64,000 nucleotides of DNA from Paenibacillus sp. (GCA_031180825.1 JAPSLM010000006.1:107516-171515), one strand, 5' to 3'; positions 12,950 through 21,698 are shown, counted from the first letter of the stretch. Program-made: numbers and translations. The notes: generated by a model from the sequence alone, not told the origin.

Positions 12950-13810
12950 ATGTCCGGTATTTTGCAAGCCTTACGGGAACAGCAGCGCCAGATGAATCCG
13001 AAGGAACAAATCCTCGCGCAGTTTATTCTGGAGCATGCCCACGAGGCCGTCCATTTGAGCATTACGGAGCTGGCCGGACGATCGGGAACGAGCACTGCGA
13101 CGGTGTCCCGTTTTTGCCGCAGCCTGCTGTTCAAGGGCTACGGGGATTTTCGCATGAAGCTGGCCGCGGAGCTCGTCCAGCCCGTTCCGGCGAAGCCTTC
13201 CTACCAGGACATTGTCGCGGGGAACACGCTTCACAGCATCGCCCAGGCGATCGAAACGAACCATCTGCGTTCGATCTCGGATACGACGCGGCAGCTCGAC
13301 CTCACCGAGGTCCAGCGGGCGGTGGATGCGCTGCACGACGCCCGCCGCATCGATCTGTACGGGATGGCGACTTCGGGGATGGTCGCGTACGATTGCCAGC
13401 AAAAGCTGGCGCGCATCGGCAAAATTGCGCAGTACTGGTCCGATTCCCACATGCAGATTACGTCGGCAACGAGCCTCGGCGAGGGTGACGTGGCATTCGC
13501 TTTCTCGTATTCCGGCGAAACCCCCGAGACGCTCGACGCCCTCCTGTGCGCCAAGGAACGGGGAGCCACGACGATTTCGCTGACCAAGTTCGGAGCCAAC
13601 CGGATTTCGCAGCTTGCGGACATCCGGCTCCACGCCTCCTCGCTCGAGGAAGGGATGCGCCGCGGCGATATGGCTTCGCGGATCGCTCAGCTGCACGTGG
13701 TGGATATTTTGTTTACCGCGCTGCTCAGCCTGCACTTTGACGATTATGTTCCGCTTCTGGAGCAATCGTTTCAAGAAGTGAAAAAATACCGCAAAGAAAA
13801 AGGGAGATGA
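12950..13810 (+). CDS. MurR/RpiR-family regulator of amino-sugar genes
   Basis: 286 residues from the ATG at 12950. The frame is open much further upstream, but that part lies opposite the RCC1 gene and does not look coding. The N-terminal HTH of the RpiR type (ITELAGRSGTSTATVSRFCRSLLFKGYGDFRMKL, about 40-75) is followed by a sugar-phosphate-binding SIS domain (RRIDLYGMATSGMVAYDCQQKL and FAFSYSGETPETLDAL). The gene ends in nagB's start region, so it should sense an amino-sugar phosphate and control nagBA. Whether it activates or represses is not visible. The ribosome-binding site is weak (GGTGAT). Confidence 0.9.
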   Translation: MSGILQALREQQRQMNPKEQILAQFILEHAHEAVHLSITELAGRSGTSTATVSRFCRSLLFKGYGDFRMKLAAELVQPVPAKPSYQDIVAGNTLHSIAQAIETNHLRSISDTTRQLDLTEVQRAVDALHDARRIDLYGMATSGMVAYDCQQKLARIGKIAQYWSDSHMQITSATSLGEGDVAFAFSYSGETPETLDALLCAKERGATTISLTKFGANRISQLADIRLHASSLEEGMRRGDMASRIAQLHVVDILFTALLSLHFDDYVPLLEQSFQEVKKYRKEKGR

Positions 13811-13812
13811 GC

Positions 13813-14541
13813 ATGAACATTTTAACTTTCCGCACACAAGAAGAATTGAACAAAGCCGGCGCCGGCATCATTATCGGACTGCTGCAAACGAATCCCAGAG
13901 CCGTGCTCGGGCTGGCGACAGGCAGCACGCCGATCGGCATTTACCGGGAGCTTGTCGAGTCGTACCGCCAAGGGCTGGTCAGTTTCGCCAAAGCGACGGC
14001 GTTCAATCTTGACGAATACGTCGGTCTCGAGCCGGGACATCCGGCCAGCTACTACACGTTCATGCAGGAGCACCTGCTCGGTCTCGTTGACATCCCCCCG
14101 CAGCAATGCCATATTCCAAGCGGAACCGCACCGGATCTGCAGGCGGAATGCGCCCGCTACGAAAGCCTGCTGGAGCAGTGCGGGCAGATCGACCTGCAGC
14201 TGCTCGGTCTCGGCCATAACGGGCACATCGGCTTCAACGAGCCGGCCGATACGCTTGAGGGCGGCACGCATCTCGTGGAGCTGAAAGAATCGACCCGTAC
14301 GGCGAACGCACGGTTTTTCGACAAGCCGGAGCAGGTACCGACGCATGCCCTGACGATGGGAGTCGGATCGATTTTGAAAGCGAAAACGATTCTGCTCGTC
14401 GTCCGCGGCGCGGATAAAGCGGAGATCGTACAGCGGGCATTGCAGGGCCCGATCACGACGGATTGCCCGGCCTCGCTGCTGCAAACGCATCCGCACGTGG
14501 TCGTATTGTTGGATTCTGAAGCCGGAGGTTTGCTAAAATGA
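13813..14541 (+). CDS. nagB: NagB, glucosamine-6-phosphate deaminase
   Basis: 242 residues, the length of short Firmicutes NagB. It converts glucosamine-6-phosphate to fructose-6-phosphate and ammonia. It shows the phosphate-binding GLATGSTPIGIYREL, the catalytic-acid stretch AFNLDEYVGL, and the family hallmark LGLGHNGHIGFNEP. The ATG at 13813 is preferred over the one at 13807 because GGGAG sits six bases before it and is adjacent to the other. The regulator and nagB overlap or abut, and nagA overlaps the end by 4 bases, so the three are coupled. The long C-terminal allosteric tail of the E. coli enzyme is absent. Confidence 0.97.
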   Translation: MNILTFRTQEELNKAGAGIIIGLLQTNPRAVLGLATGSTPIGIYRELVESYRQGLVSFAKATAFNLDEYVGLEPGHPASYYTFMQEHLLGLVDIPPQQCHIPSGTAPDLQAECARYESLLEQCGQIDLQLLGLGHNGHIGFNEPADTLEGGTHLVELKESTRTANARFFDKPEQVPTHALTMGVGSILKAKTILLVVRGADKAEIVQRALQGPITTDCPASLLQTHPHVVVLLDSEAGGLLK

Positions 14542-15722
14542 GCCGTGAAGCATGGAACACCCTGATCGTTAACGCCAAAATCGTTACGCCGGATGCGGTC
14601 ATTCCCGCCGGATACGCCGCGGTCAAGGGCGGTAAAATTGAAGCGCTCGGCCCGATGGCCGAGCTGAACGAAGCGCTGGCCGAAACGGCCGGCACGAAAA
14701 TCGACGCCCGCGGAAGCTGGCTCCTGCCAGGATTCATCGACGTGCATGTGCACGGGGGATACGGGAGCGACTTCATGGACGGAACCGCCGAATCGCTCGA
14801 GAATATTACCCGCTTTCACTCCAGCCAAGGGACGACGACGATGCTGGCGACCACGGTAACCAGTTCCCCGGAAGCGATCGGACAAGTGCTGGAGAGCGTC
14901 CAAGCGTACCGGGAGAAAGGGATGCCGTATGCCCAACTGGCCGGCGTGCATCTGGAAGGACCGTTTATTAGCCCGAAATGGCCCGGCGCGCAAAATCCGA
15001 ATTTTATCGTTACGCCGAAGCTCGAATGGGTGAAGGAATGGACCGAACGCTACCCGGGCTTGATCCGCCTTGTCACCCTCGCTCCGGAAACGGAAGGCGC
15101 ACTGCCGGTCATTTCGTTCCTCGCCGGGCAAGGCATCTGCGTCGCTTGCGGCCATACGGATTCGACGTATGCGCAAATCGGCGAAGCGGTCAAGCATGGA
15201 CTGAACCATGCCGTGCATACGTTCAATGCGATGAAAGGGCTGCACCATCGCGAGCCCGGCGTTGTTGGCGCCGTGCTGACCGAGGACAAGATCTGCGCCG
15301 AGGTCATTGCCGACGGACATCACGTCCACCCGGCCTGCATCCGGCTGCTGACCCAAACGAAGCGCAGCGACAATCTGGTGCTCATCACCGATGCGATATC
15401 CGCCGCGGGTCTCGGGGACGGCGATTTTGAACTCGGCGGGCTCGCCGTCGTGGTGAAGGACGGCATCGCAAGGCTCCGCGACGGCGACAGCCTCGCAGGC
15501 AGCACGCTGACGATGATCGGCGCCTTACGCTATATGGTGAACACGGTCGGAGTCAGCGTCGAGGAAGCGAGCCGGATGGCCAGCTGGAACCCGGCGAAGC
15601 AGCTCGGGCTGCTGGAGAAAACCGGCAGCATCGAGACCGGCAAGCAGGCGGATCTGCTGCTCGTCACGCCGGAGCTTGACCTTGAGCGCGTCTGGATCCA
15701 AGGAAAAGAATTGTCTGAATAA
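14538..15722 (+). CDS. nagA: NagA, N-acetylglucosamine-6-phosphate deacetylase
   Basis: 394 residues. This amidohydrolase-fold enzyme removes acetate from GlcNAc-6-phosphate to feed NagB. It shows the metal-site histidines FIDVHVHGGYG, the glutamate in VHLEGPFIS, the His-rich active-site run HTFNAMKGLHHREPG, and the catalytic aspartate in LITDAISAAG. It begins in an ATGA overlap with nagB and ends before a strong terminator (15732-15779). MurQ in the operon at the right end of the window makes the same substrate, so the two loci probably serve one pathway. Confidence 0.97.
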   Translation: MSREAWNTLIVNAKIVTPDAVIPAGYAAVKGGKIEALGPMAELNEALAETAGTKIDARGSWLLPGFIDVHVHGGYGSDFMDGTAESLENITRFHSSQGTTTMLATTVTSSPEAIGQVLESVQAYREKGMPYAQLAGVHLEGPFISPKWPGAQNPNFIVTPKLEWVKEWTERYPGLIRLVTLAPETEGALPVISFLAGQGICVACGHTDSTYAQIGEAVKHGLNHAVHTFNAMKGLHHREPGVVGAVLTEDKICAEVIADGHHVHPACIRLLTQTKRSDNLVLITDAISAAGLGDGDFELGGLAVVVKDGIARLRDGDSLAGSTLTMIGALRYMVNTVGVSVEEASRMASWNPAKQLGLLEKTGSIETGKQADLLLVTPELDLERVWIQGKELSE

Positions 15723-15731
15723 GCGCGCGGC

Positions 15732-15779
15732 AAAAAACCGGCTGCTTCCGTTTTATCGAACGGGACAGCCGGTTTTTTT
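15732..15779 (+). terminator. terminator of the RpiR-nagBA operon
   Basis: AAAAAACCGGCTG pairs with CAGCCGGTTTTTT; the A run allows it to act on the converging gene too. Confidence 0.85.
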
Positions 15780-15790
15780 AGGAATATCGC

Positions 15791-16375
15791 TTACTGCGCC
15801 ATAAACTGCTGTGCAACGATGTAGAAGCGGAGCTTGTTCAAGTCTTTGGCCGAGATGCTGTAAATTTCGGCGCCGTAGCGTATCGTTTTTTCCTGAATAT
15901 GGGCATAGCGGATCACGACCTTCGGATGAATCGTTTCTTCGTCGCACATAATCATCGTGTCGTAGACATGGTTTATTTTGACGGAAAAATCGTTCATTTC
16001 AAATCCGAATCCGAGCCGGCTAATCCGGCAAAAACGAACGGCCATCGTCCGGAAATCGTCGATCAGCGTGCCGTACGTGTTCAGTTGGAAGCTGGGAACC
16101 GTCGAGTTTTCGTCGCGGTACATATCGTCTAACACGGCATCGGGTCTCGCTTCTATATTGAAAATTTCCGAATCCGCCGGCACTAATATCAGCTTGGATT
16201 TGGAAACCTGCAGCACGCGCATTTGCACTCTTTTCTGAAAATCAAAGCAGATGACGGATTCCCCGCCCGTAAAGGAGGACGGCTCCGCGAAGGAAACCTC
16301 CATTAAATCCGAACCTTCATAGGACACTTGCCCCTTGTAAACTTTCCCCTGATGAAGCAGCTGCATGTCTTTCAT
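15791..16375 (-). CDS. PilZ-like hypothetical protein
   Basis: 194 residues from the ATG at 16375, which follows GGAGGTGAT; a GTG nine bases upstream overlaps that site and is rejected. The protein is all-beta in character: an N-terminal barrel-like part (GKVYKGQVSYEGSDLMEVSF; RVQMRVLQVSKSKLILVPAD), then FRTMAVRFCRISRLGFGFEMNDF, whose spacing recalls the second half of a PilZ c-di-GMP domain, and a C-terminal helical end. I do not see a clean RxxxR motif, so c-di-GMP binding is uncertain. No signal peptide. It stands alone, converging on nagA. Confidence 0.55.
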   Translation of the reverse strand: MKDMQLLHQGKVYKGQVSYEGSDLMEVSFAEPSSFTGGESVICFDFQKRVQMRVLQVSKSKLILVPADSEIFNIEARPDAVLDDMYRDENSTVPSFQLNTYGTLIDDFRTMAVRFCRISRLGFGFEMNDFSVKINHVYDTMIMCDEETIHPKVVIRYAHIQEKTIRYGAEIYSISAKDLNKLRFYIVAQQFMAQ

Positions 16376-16573
16376 ACCAATCACCTCCGCTTGATATCTC
16401 TACTATAGCTCCGAATAATTATGAAAGTTTCAGTTAAATATTAGGAGATTATTAGATTCAATGCCGATTGGCGCCGGTTTATGTAATATTTAAACATTGA
16501 TTAGGAAATGTAAAAAGAAACGTTAGCCGAGCTGCTCTTGGAGATATGTTAAAGGGCAAGGACCTGGTGTGCC

Positions 16574-16600
16574 AAAAAGCCCCCCGGCTGGCGGAGGGCT
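16574..16600 (-). terminator. terminator of the IclR/UxaA/SDR operon
   Basis: On the minus strand AGCCCTCC pairs with GGGGGGCT around a seven-base loop, followed by five T, a short distance after the SDR stop. Confidence 0.75.
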
Positions 16601-16615
16601 CGATTCTTGCTGCTA

Positions 16616-17410
16616 TTAATGCTCCATATGATCTTCCGGCTGGGCGGCTTTGACGGTCAGACCGCCGTCGACCATCAGCAGATGGCCGTTAATCTGCATC
16701 GCTTCCTCGGAAGCCAGGAACACGACCGCATCCCCGATCTGGCGGGCGGTGCCGAGACGCTTCATCGGATTCGCTTCGATTTCTTTGGCCCGGATGGCAT
16801 CGTCGGCCAAATAGTCCGTGCACATGTCGGTATCGACCGTGCTCGGGCCGACCGCATTGACGTTGATGTTGTACTTGCCCAGCTCGATCGCCATCCCCTT
16901 CGTCAGCATGTTCGCCGCCGCTTTGGACGACTGGTAATGCGGAATGACCGGACTCGTGACGACGAGGCTGGCGGTCGACAAGACGTTGACGATTTTACCG
17001 TAGCGTTTTTCGATCATCGACTTCGCCGCAAGCTGCGAACAGAGAAAAATCGATTTGACGTTCGTATGATATGTCCGGTCCCACGTCTCCTCCGTACATT
17101 TCAAGAACGGCTCGAACGGCGCGATCCCGGCGTTGTTGACGAGAATTTCCACATCGCCCAGCTGCTCCCGCACCTGCCGGAACATGTCTTCCACCTGCTG
17201 CTTGCTGCCCACGTCCGCTTGAACGACCATCGCTTTGACGCCGTGCGCTTCCGCCTGCTTCTTCACGTTCTCCGCCAACGCACGCGAACGCTCGGAAGTG
17301 AAGTTAATGGCGACATGCGCGCCTTCCTCCGCCAAGCGAATGGCAATCGCTTCTCCAATGCCCCGGCTGGCCCCTGTGACGAGCGCTACCCGTCCTGCCA
17401 ATCTTCCCAT
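16616..17410 (-). CDS. short-chain dehydrogenase/reductase (SDR), last gene of the sugar-acid operon
   Basis: 264 residues, classical SDR. The NAD(P)-binding TGASRGIGEAI is at about 13-23, NNAG follows at mid-protein, and the catalytic Ser/Tyr/Lys set is in STASLVVTSPVIPHYQSSKAA. Annotation pipelines may call it 3-oxoacyl-ACP reductase (FabG-like), but its position behind a UxaA-type dehydratase and a FAH hydrolase points to oxidation of a sugar, sugar acid or keto-acid intermediate. It is the second SDR of the operon. The C-terminus ends in a short acidic tail (AAQPEDHMEH). The substrate is inferred from context only. Confidence 0.88.
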   Translation of the reverse strand: MGRLAGRVALVTGASRGIGEAIAIRLAEEGAHVAINFTSERSRALAENVKKQAEAHGVKAMVVQADVGSKQQVEDMFRQVREQLGDVEILVNNAGIAPFEPFLKCTEETWDRTYHTNVKSIFLCSQLAAKSMIEKRYGKIVNVLSTASLVVTSPVIPHYQSSKAAANMLTKGMAIELGKYNINVNAVGPSTVDTDMCTDYLADDAIRAKEIEANPMKRLGTARQIGDAVVFLASEEAMQINGHLLMVDGGLTVKAAQPEDHMEH

Positions 17411-17440
17411 AAACCGTTGCCTCCTTCGTTGTTTACTCAG

Positions 17441-18601
17441 CTATAAACTCGGTCCGATCCGGTTGATGCTGAATTCGGTATGGCCCAAAATTTCCGCCTT
17501 CGTCAGCTTGCCATTTGCGACCTCTTGAATTTCCTCCCAGACGATCCGGCCTGCCGCCTCCAGGCTGAGCGTGCCTTCCAGCATATCGCTGACATCAACG
17601 TCCATATTGTCCGACATTCTCTCGAACATCCGTTTGTTGCCCGTAATTTTGATAACCGGAATGACGGCGGCTCCGGTCGGCGTCCCCCGCCCCGTCGTAA
17701 AGCAGACCAGATGCGCACCGCCCGCCGCCATCCCGGAGACGCATTCGATGTCGTTGCCCGGCGAATCCATAAAATAGAGCCCGTGCTTCGGAATGTCCTC
17801 GGCATACTCGATGACGCCTTGGATCGGGGCGGTGCCGCATTTGCTGATGCAGCCGAGCGATTTTTCCTCGATCGTCGTCAGTCCTCCGGCAATGTTGCCC
17901 GGGCTCGGATTGCCGCCGCGCATGTCGGCGCCCATCCGCTCGACTTCCTTCTCGAAGCGGTCGACGATATGGTACAGCTTCTCCGAAATGTCCGGGGCGG
18001 CACAGCGCGAAGCGAGCACATGCTCGGCGCCGATAATTTCCGTCGTTTCCCCGATCACGACGCCGCCGCCCTGCTGAATGAGCGTATCGGCCGCCGCCCC
18101 GAGCGCCGGATTGGAGGCGAGCCCCGAGGTGGCGTCCGAGCCGCCGCATTTGACCCCGATGATCAGCTCGCTGAAGGGCACCGGCTCGGGCTTCATTTCA
18201 TCGAGCTGGGCGCGCATTTTCCGCGCAATTTCCACCCCGTGCCGGATCGCTTTGACGGAACCGCCGACCGATTGAATGTCGAATACTTCGACCGGCTTGC
18301 CGGTCGTACGGATCGCGTCGGCCAGCGCATGCGGGTCGACGACTTCGCAGCCGAGGCTGATGATGATGACGCCGCCGACGTTCGGATTGCGGCCGGTTCC
18401 CGCCAGCACGTCGAAGGTGCGGTCTTTGTCCGCGCCGATCTGGCTGCAGCCGTGCTGGTGGGGAATCGCTACCGTATCCGGGACCATTTGGTTGATCCGG
18501 GTGCACACTTGGTTGGCGCAAATGACGGTCGGGATAATCAGCAAATGATTGCGGATGCCCACGTCGCCGTTCGGTCTTCTATAGCCCATCATGTGATTCA
18601 T
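17441..18601 (-). CDS. UxaA-family dehydratase, large subunit
   Basis: 386 residues matching the C-terminal catalytic part of altronate/galactarate dehydratases, here a separate polypeptide. Characteristic stretches are GYRRPNGDVGIRNHLLIIPTV, HQHGCSQIGAD, IIISLGCEVVDP, the Cys in GVKCGGSDATSGLASNPALG, and FTTGRGTPTGAAVIPVIKITGN. These enzymes use a bound metal to dehydrate a sugar acid to its 2-keto-3-deoxy form. Split small/large pairs also include sulfolactate sulfo-lyase (SuyAB), which is an alternative. The small SAF subunit is the next gene upstream, 24 bases away. The exact substrate is not decidable by eye. Confidence 0.9.
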   Translation of the reverse strand: MNHMMGYRRPNGDVGIRNHLLIIPTVICANQVCTRINQMVPDTVAIPHQHGCSQIGADKDRTFDVLAGTGRNPNVGGVIIISLGCEVVDPHALADAIRTTGKPVEVFDIQSVGGSVKAIRHGVEIARKMRAQLDEMKPEPVPFSELIIGVKCGGSDATSGLASNPALGAAADTLIQQGGGVVIGETTEIIGAEHVLASRCAAPDISEKLYHIVDRFEKEVERMGADMRGGNPSPGNIAGGLTTIEEKSLGCISKCGTAPIQGVIEYAEDIPKHGLYFMDSPGNDIECVSGMAAGGAHLVCFTTGRGTPTGAAVIPVIKITGNKRMFERMSDNMDVDVSDMLEGTLSLEAAGRIVWEEIQEVANGKLTKAEILGHTEFSINRIGPSL

Positions 18602-18625
18602 GAGTATTCGTTCTCCCTTCGCTTC

Positions 18626-18940
18626 TCACGCTTTCGCCCGATCTCCGCGACCGCGGATGCCTTCGACGTTATGCACGTGAACATGCTGCCCTGCCAGGAT
18701 CGGGGCCGTCGTCCGTCCGATCACTTCGCCGTACTTGCGGATATCCGTCCCCGCCGGGATCTCTTCAATCGCAATTTTGTGCCCGAACGGGACATCGTCC
18801 AGCAGCGTTACTTCCCGAACCTGCTCCTGTATCCTATAGGTGATCCGCTGCCCCTGCTTCAACTCTTTGATCGCCGTCGCCACATGGTCGCGCGGGTCCA
18901 TCACGAGCGCGTCCGCGCCTGCGATAATCGGTCCTGCCAT
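18626..18940 (-). CDS. UxaA-family dehydratase, small SAF-domain subunit
   Basis: 104 residues forming a stand-alone SAF domain, the N-terminal part of fused altronate dehydratases. The core VTLLDDVPFGHKIAIEEIPAGTDIRKYGEVIGRTT is typical, as is the closing ILAGQHVHVHNVEG. In the family this domain helps bind substrate beside the large subunit (17441-18601). It follows an AAAAGGAGG site and lies 28 bases after the FAH hydrolase gene. Pairing with the large subunit is as in UxaA-like and SuyA/SuyB two-part enzymes. Confidence 0.9.
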   Translation of the reverse strand: MAGPIIAGADALVMDPRDHVATAIKELKQGQRITYRIQEQVREVTLLDDVPFGHKIAIEEIPAGTDIRKYGEVIGRTTAPILAGQHVHVHNVEGIRGRGDRAKA

Positions 18941-18968
18941 CCGTCGTTCCTCCTTTTGTCCGCTGCCG

Positions 18969-19880
18969 TTACGCCTGCTCGTTAACCATGCGGTTCGTCA
19001 GCGAGCCCAGCTTCTCGATCTCGATCGTGACGATGTCGCCGTCTTTCAGGTAAACCTGCTTATCTTCGGGATATCCGAGCACGACGCCCTCCGGGGTTCC
19101 GGTCAAAATGACGTCGCCAGGAACAAGCGTCATATGCTGCGAAATGTAGCTGACGATTTCGTCGCAGTGAAATATCATGTCCGATGTATTGGAGTTCTGG
19201 CGCACCTCGCCGTTCACGATGCAGCGGATGGCAAGGTTGTTCGGATCGCCGACTTCATCGGCCGTTACCAGATAAGGCCCAAGCGGGCTGAAGCCGTCGC
19301 ACGACTTGCCGAGCAGCCATTGCTGGGTGCGCATCTGCAGGTCGCGGGCGGACAAATCGTTCACGTTGCAGTAGCCGAACACGTGATCCAGCGCCGCTTC
19401 TTTGGACACGTACTTGGCTGTCTTGCCGATGACGATGACCAGCTCCGCCTCGTAATCTACCTTGCTTGTGACGCTAATCGGCAGCGGCACGTCCTGTCCG
19501 TGACCCGTCAGCGTATTGTTAAACTTGTTGAACAGGATCGGGTACTGCGGAATCGGCGCATTCGTTTCTTCCGCATGCTTGCGGTAGTTCAGCCCGACGC
19601 AGATGATTTTGTTCGGATGCGGAACGCACGGGCCGTACGTCAATCCGGCCTCGTCCAGAATATACGCCTCGCTGCCGCCGGCCGCCAGCGCCTGGTCCAC
19701 GTAGGCTTGCAGCGCCGTCACCGCGAAAGGTCCGCCCTCGATCGCCTCGTGCACCGTCTGCGGCACGCCTGCGTTTCCCGGCGGGACCGCTGCGAGCGCT
19801 TTGGCGATATGTACGATGCCGCGGTCGGTCTTGACGCCGAGCCGTTCCTGTCCCTCTTCGATAAAAGTAAGCAGTTTCAT
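18969..19880 (-). CDS. fumarylacetoacetate-hydrolase (FAH) family protein
   Basis: 303 residues. The C-terminal FAH fold is clear: VGLNYRKHAEE, the metal-binding DYEAELVIVIGK, the NVNDLSARDLQMR helix, and VILTGTPEGVVLGYP. The N-terminal LLTFIEEGQERLGVKTDRGIV is the usual small lead domain. Members hydrolyse 1,3-dicarbonyl acids or decarboxylate keto acids. In non-phosphorylative rhamnose/fucose pathways a FAH enzyme cleaves 2,4-diketo-3-deoxy acids to pyruvate and a hydroxy acid. Between two SDRs and a dehydratase that role is attractive, but it remains inference. Confidence 0.9.
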   Translation of the reverse strand: MKLLTFIEEGQERLGVKTDRGIVHIAKALAAVPPGNAGVPQTVHEAIEGGPFAVTALQAYVDQALAAGGSEAYILDEAGLTYGPCVPHPNKIICVGLNYRKHAEETNAPIPQYPILFNKFNNTLTGHGQDVPLPISVTSKVDYEAELVIVIGKTAKYVSKEAALDHVFGYCNVNDLSARDLQMRTQQWLLGKSCDGFSPLGPYLVTADEVGDPNNLAIRCIVNGEVRQNSNTSDMIFHCDEIVSYISQHMTLVPGDVILTGTPEGVVLGYPEDKQVYLKDGDIVTIEIEKLGSLTNRMVNEQA

Positions 19881-19921
19881 ATCCGAATATGCCTCCTTGG
19901 CTGAATATAGGCTTGGCTTGA

Positions 19922-20695
19922 TTATGCGTTTTTGCCGAAGACGACGCCCCCGTCGATATAAAGCGGGGAGCCCATCATAAATTTGGATTCGTCCGAAGCA
20001 AGGAACAAGGCCGCTTTGGCCACGTCGTCCGGGCGGCCCAGATCGCCGCTCAACTGGCGTTTTTTAAGCGACTCGTAGGCTTCCTCCGGATTGTCGTAGG
20101 AGTTCCGCAAATAATTTTCCACGAACGGCGTCAGGATCGTGCCCGGCAGCAGTGCGTTCACGCGGATGTTATAGGGGGCGTAATCGACCTGCATCGATTT
20201 GGTCAGCGCCAGCACGGCTCCTTTGGTTGCGGAATACGACGCCCTGCGCGCGAGGCCGATTTCGGCGATGCAGGAAGACATGTTGATGATCGAGCCTTCC
20301 TTGCGCTGCATCATATGCGGCAGGACGTACTTGCACGGCAGGAAGGTGCCGCGGATATTGACCGTGACGACGCGGTCCCACGCCTCGGGCTCCACTTCGT
20401 GGATCGCCCCCACGCCGCTGATGCCGGCATTGTTAAACAGCACGTCGATCCGGCCGTACTTGGCCATGACGGTGTCCACCAGCGCTTGAACAGATTCGGG
20501 GTTCGTCACGTCGGCTTGCACGAACAGCGCGTTCCCGCCGGCCTGGCGTATTTCCTCGGCCGTCTCCTGCCCCTTATCCTCCGCCAAATCGTTGACGACG
20601 ACCGTGGCGCCTTCGCGGGCGAACAGCTGCGCCGTGCTTTTCCCGATGCCCGAACCTGACCCGGTAATGAGCGTTACCTTATTGTGCAATCTCAC
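19922..20695 (-). CDS. short-chain dehydrogenase/reductase (SDR), first enzyme of the operon
   Basis: 257 residues from a GTG at 20695, taken because GAAGGA lies nine bases before it; a GTG at 20704 would be too close. The frame then opens with RLHNKVTLITGSGSGIG, the NAD-binding loop. NNAGISGVGAI follows, and the catalytic set is MSSCIAEIGLARRASYSATKG. It differs from the SDR at the other end of the operon, so the two probably act on different intermediates, for example a sugar or lactone first and a 2-keto-3-deoxy acid later. It lies about 18 bases downstream of the IclR gene. Confidence 0.88.
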   Translation of the reverse strand: MRLHNKVTLITGSGSGIGKSTAQLFAREGATVVVNDLAEDKGQETAEEIRQAGGNALFVQADVTNPESVQALVDTVMAKYGRIDVLFNNAGISGVGAIHEVEPEAWDRVVTVNIRGTFLPCKYVLPHMMQRKEGSIINMSSCIAEIGLARRASYSATKGAVLALTKSMQVDYAPYNIRVNALLPGTILTPFVENYLRNSYDNPEEAYESLKKRQLSGDLGRPDDVAKAALFLASDESKFMMGSPLYIDGGVVFGKNA

Positions 20696-20713
20696 GGGAC
20701 TCACATCCTTCGG

Positions 20714-21475
20714 TTAAGTAGTGGTTTGGTACTGCGACAGCCTTTCGGCAAGCGCGCATATTTCACGCCGGGCCAGCTCGCGCTTCGCCTCCCATTCGTG
20801 CTGGAACATGGAGCAGCTGATCGCTGCGACGACCTTTCCGCTGCCGGAGCGAACCGGAGCGGCTACACAGCAGAAGCCCATGACCGCTTCCTGCAAGTCG
20901 TACGCATAGCCGTTCGTCCGCACGTCTTCGAGCTGGCGAACCAGATCGGAGCGCTTCTGCAGCGTGTGCGGCGTCAAACACGGATCGAGCGTTTCCGAAG
21001 CATACAGCGTCCCGAAGTCGGGCTCGTCGACCCATGCCAGCATCGCCTTGCCCAATGCCGTTGCGTGAGCGGGAAACTTGATCCCGGGCTCCGACGATAA
21101 GCGCACCGGGGAAGGCATCTCCTCCTTCGCCAAATAAAGCACTTCGTTCCGCTCCAGCTTGGCCAGCTGAATCGTCTCTTGGATGACGTGCTTGGTGACG
21201 GAGGCTTCCTTGCGGAACCGGTCGATCAAGCTGAATTGCTTGAAAAAAGCGTTTCCTATGTAGCCCAGCTTGGACCCGAGCGAATACGTCGCGTCATCCT
21301 CCCGTACGACCCAGTCCAGCGCTTCCATCGTCGCGAGCAGGGAAAACATCGAGCTTTTGTTGATCCCGAGCCGCTTCGACAGATCGATCAATTTCAGACT
21401 GGAGGGCTGCTCCGAGATCGCTTGAAGCACAAGGTCGGATTTTTCGAGGGCAGGTACCCAATATTTCTTGTCCAT
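20714..21475 (-). CDS. IclR-family regulator heading the sugar-acid operon
   Basis: 253 residues. N-terminal winged helix (LKLIDLSKRLGINKSSMFSLLATMEALDWVVRE), then an IclR effector domain with GIKFPAHATALGKAMLAW and the C-terminal VAAPVRSGSGKVVAAISCSMF. The start follows GGAGGAAGC. As the first gene of the same-strand operon it is probably autoregulated. The 13-base repeat upstream (21496-21528) is the likely operator. The effector is presumably a pathway intermediate such as a sugar acid. Confidence 0.92.
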   Translation of the reverse strand: MDKKYWVPALEKSDLVLQAISEQPSSLKLIDLSKRLGINKSSMFSLLATMEALDWVVREDDATYSLGSKLGYIGNAFFKQFSLIDRFRKEASVTKHVIQETIQLAKLERNEVLYLAKEEMPSPVRLSSEPGIKFPAHATALGKAMLAWVDEPDFGTLYASETLDPCLTPHTLQKRSDLVRQLEDVRTNGYAYDLQEAVMGFCCVAAPVRSGSGKVVAAISCSMFQHEWEAKRELARREICALAERLSQYQTTT

Positions 21476-21495
21476 GCTTCCTCCAAAATGAAGTT

Positions 21496-21528
21496 GGTTT
21501 TGTATAATAAACCAAGGTTTTGTATAAT
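21496..21528 (-). promoter_or_regulatory. candidate IclR operator, two copies of a 13-base repeat
   Basis: GGTTTTGTATAAT occurs at 21496-21508 and again at 21516-21528, exactly 20 bases apart, two helical turns. GGTTT and AAACC arms around and between them also give inverted symmetry. It lies 20 bases before the IclR start codon and probably overlaps the operon promoter. Confidence 0.55.
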
Positions 21529-21624
21529 TGACTCTTTCATAGTATCACCGCGCTTTCGAAGGTGTCAATCGGAATTTAGCCCTCCGGGCGGTTGGGATGG
21601 AAGCGTTTATATCGTTTTTTTCTC

Positions 21625-21653
21625 TTGTCCTGCTGCCGGTCGGACTATATAAT
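21625..21653 (+). promoter_or_regulatory. sigma-A promoter of the ABC exporter gene
   Basis: TTGTCC (21625-21630) and a perfect TATAAT (21648-21653) with a 17-base spacer, 46 bases before the start codon. Confidence 0.7.
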
Positions 21654-21698
21654 GTCATCTGAAATAAAATCGTCGGAGTAAAACTGGAGTGTGAGGAA

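Noticed and set aside
17441..18940. Calling the split dehydratase uxaA or suyAB outright
   Set aside because: The family is clear but the substrate is not; naming it would overstate what the sequence shows.
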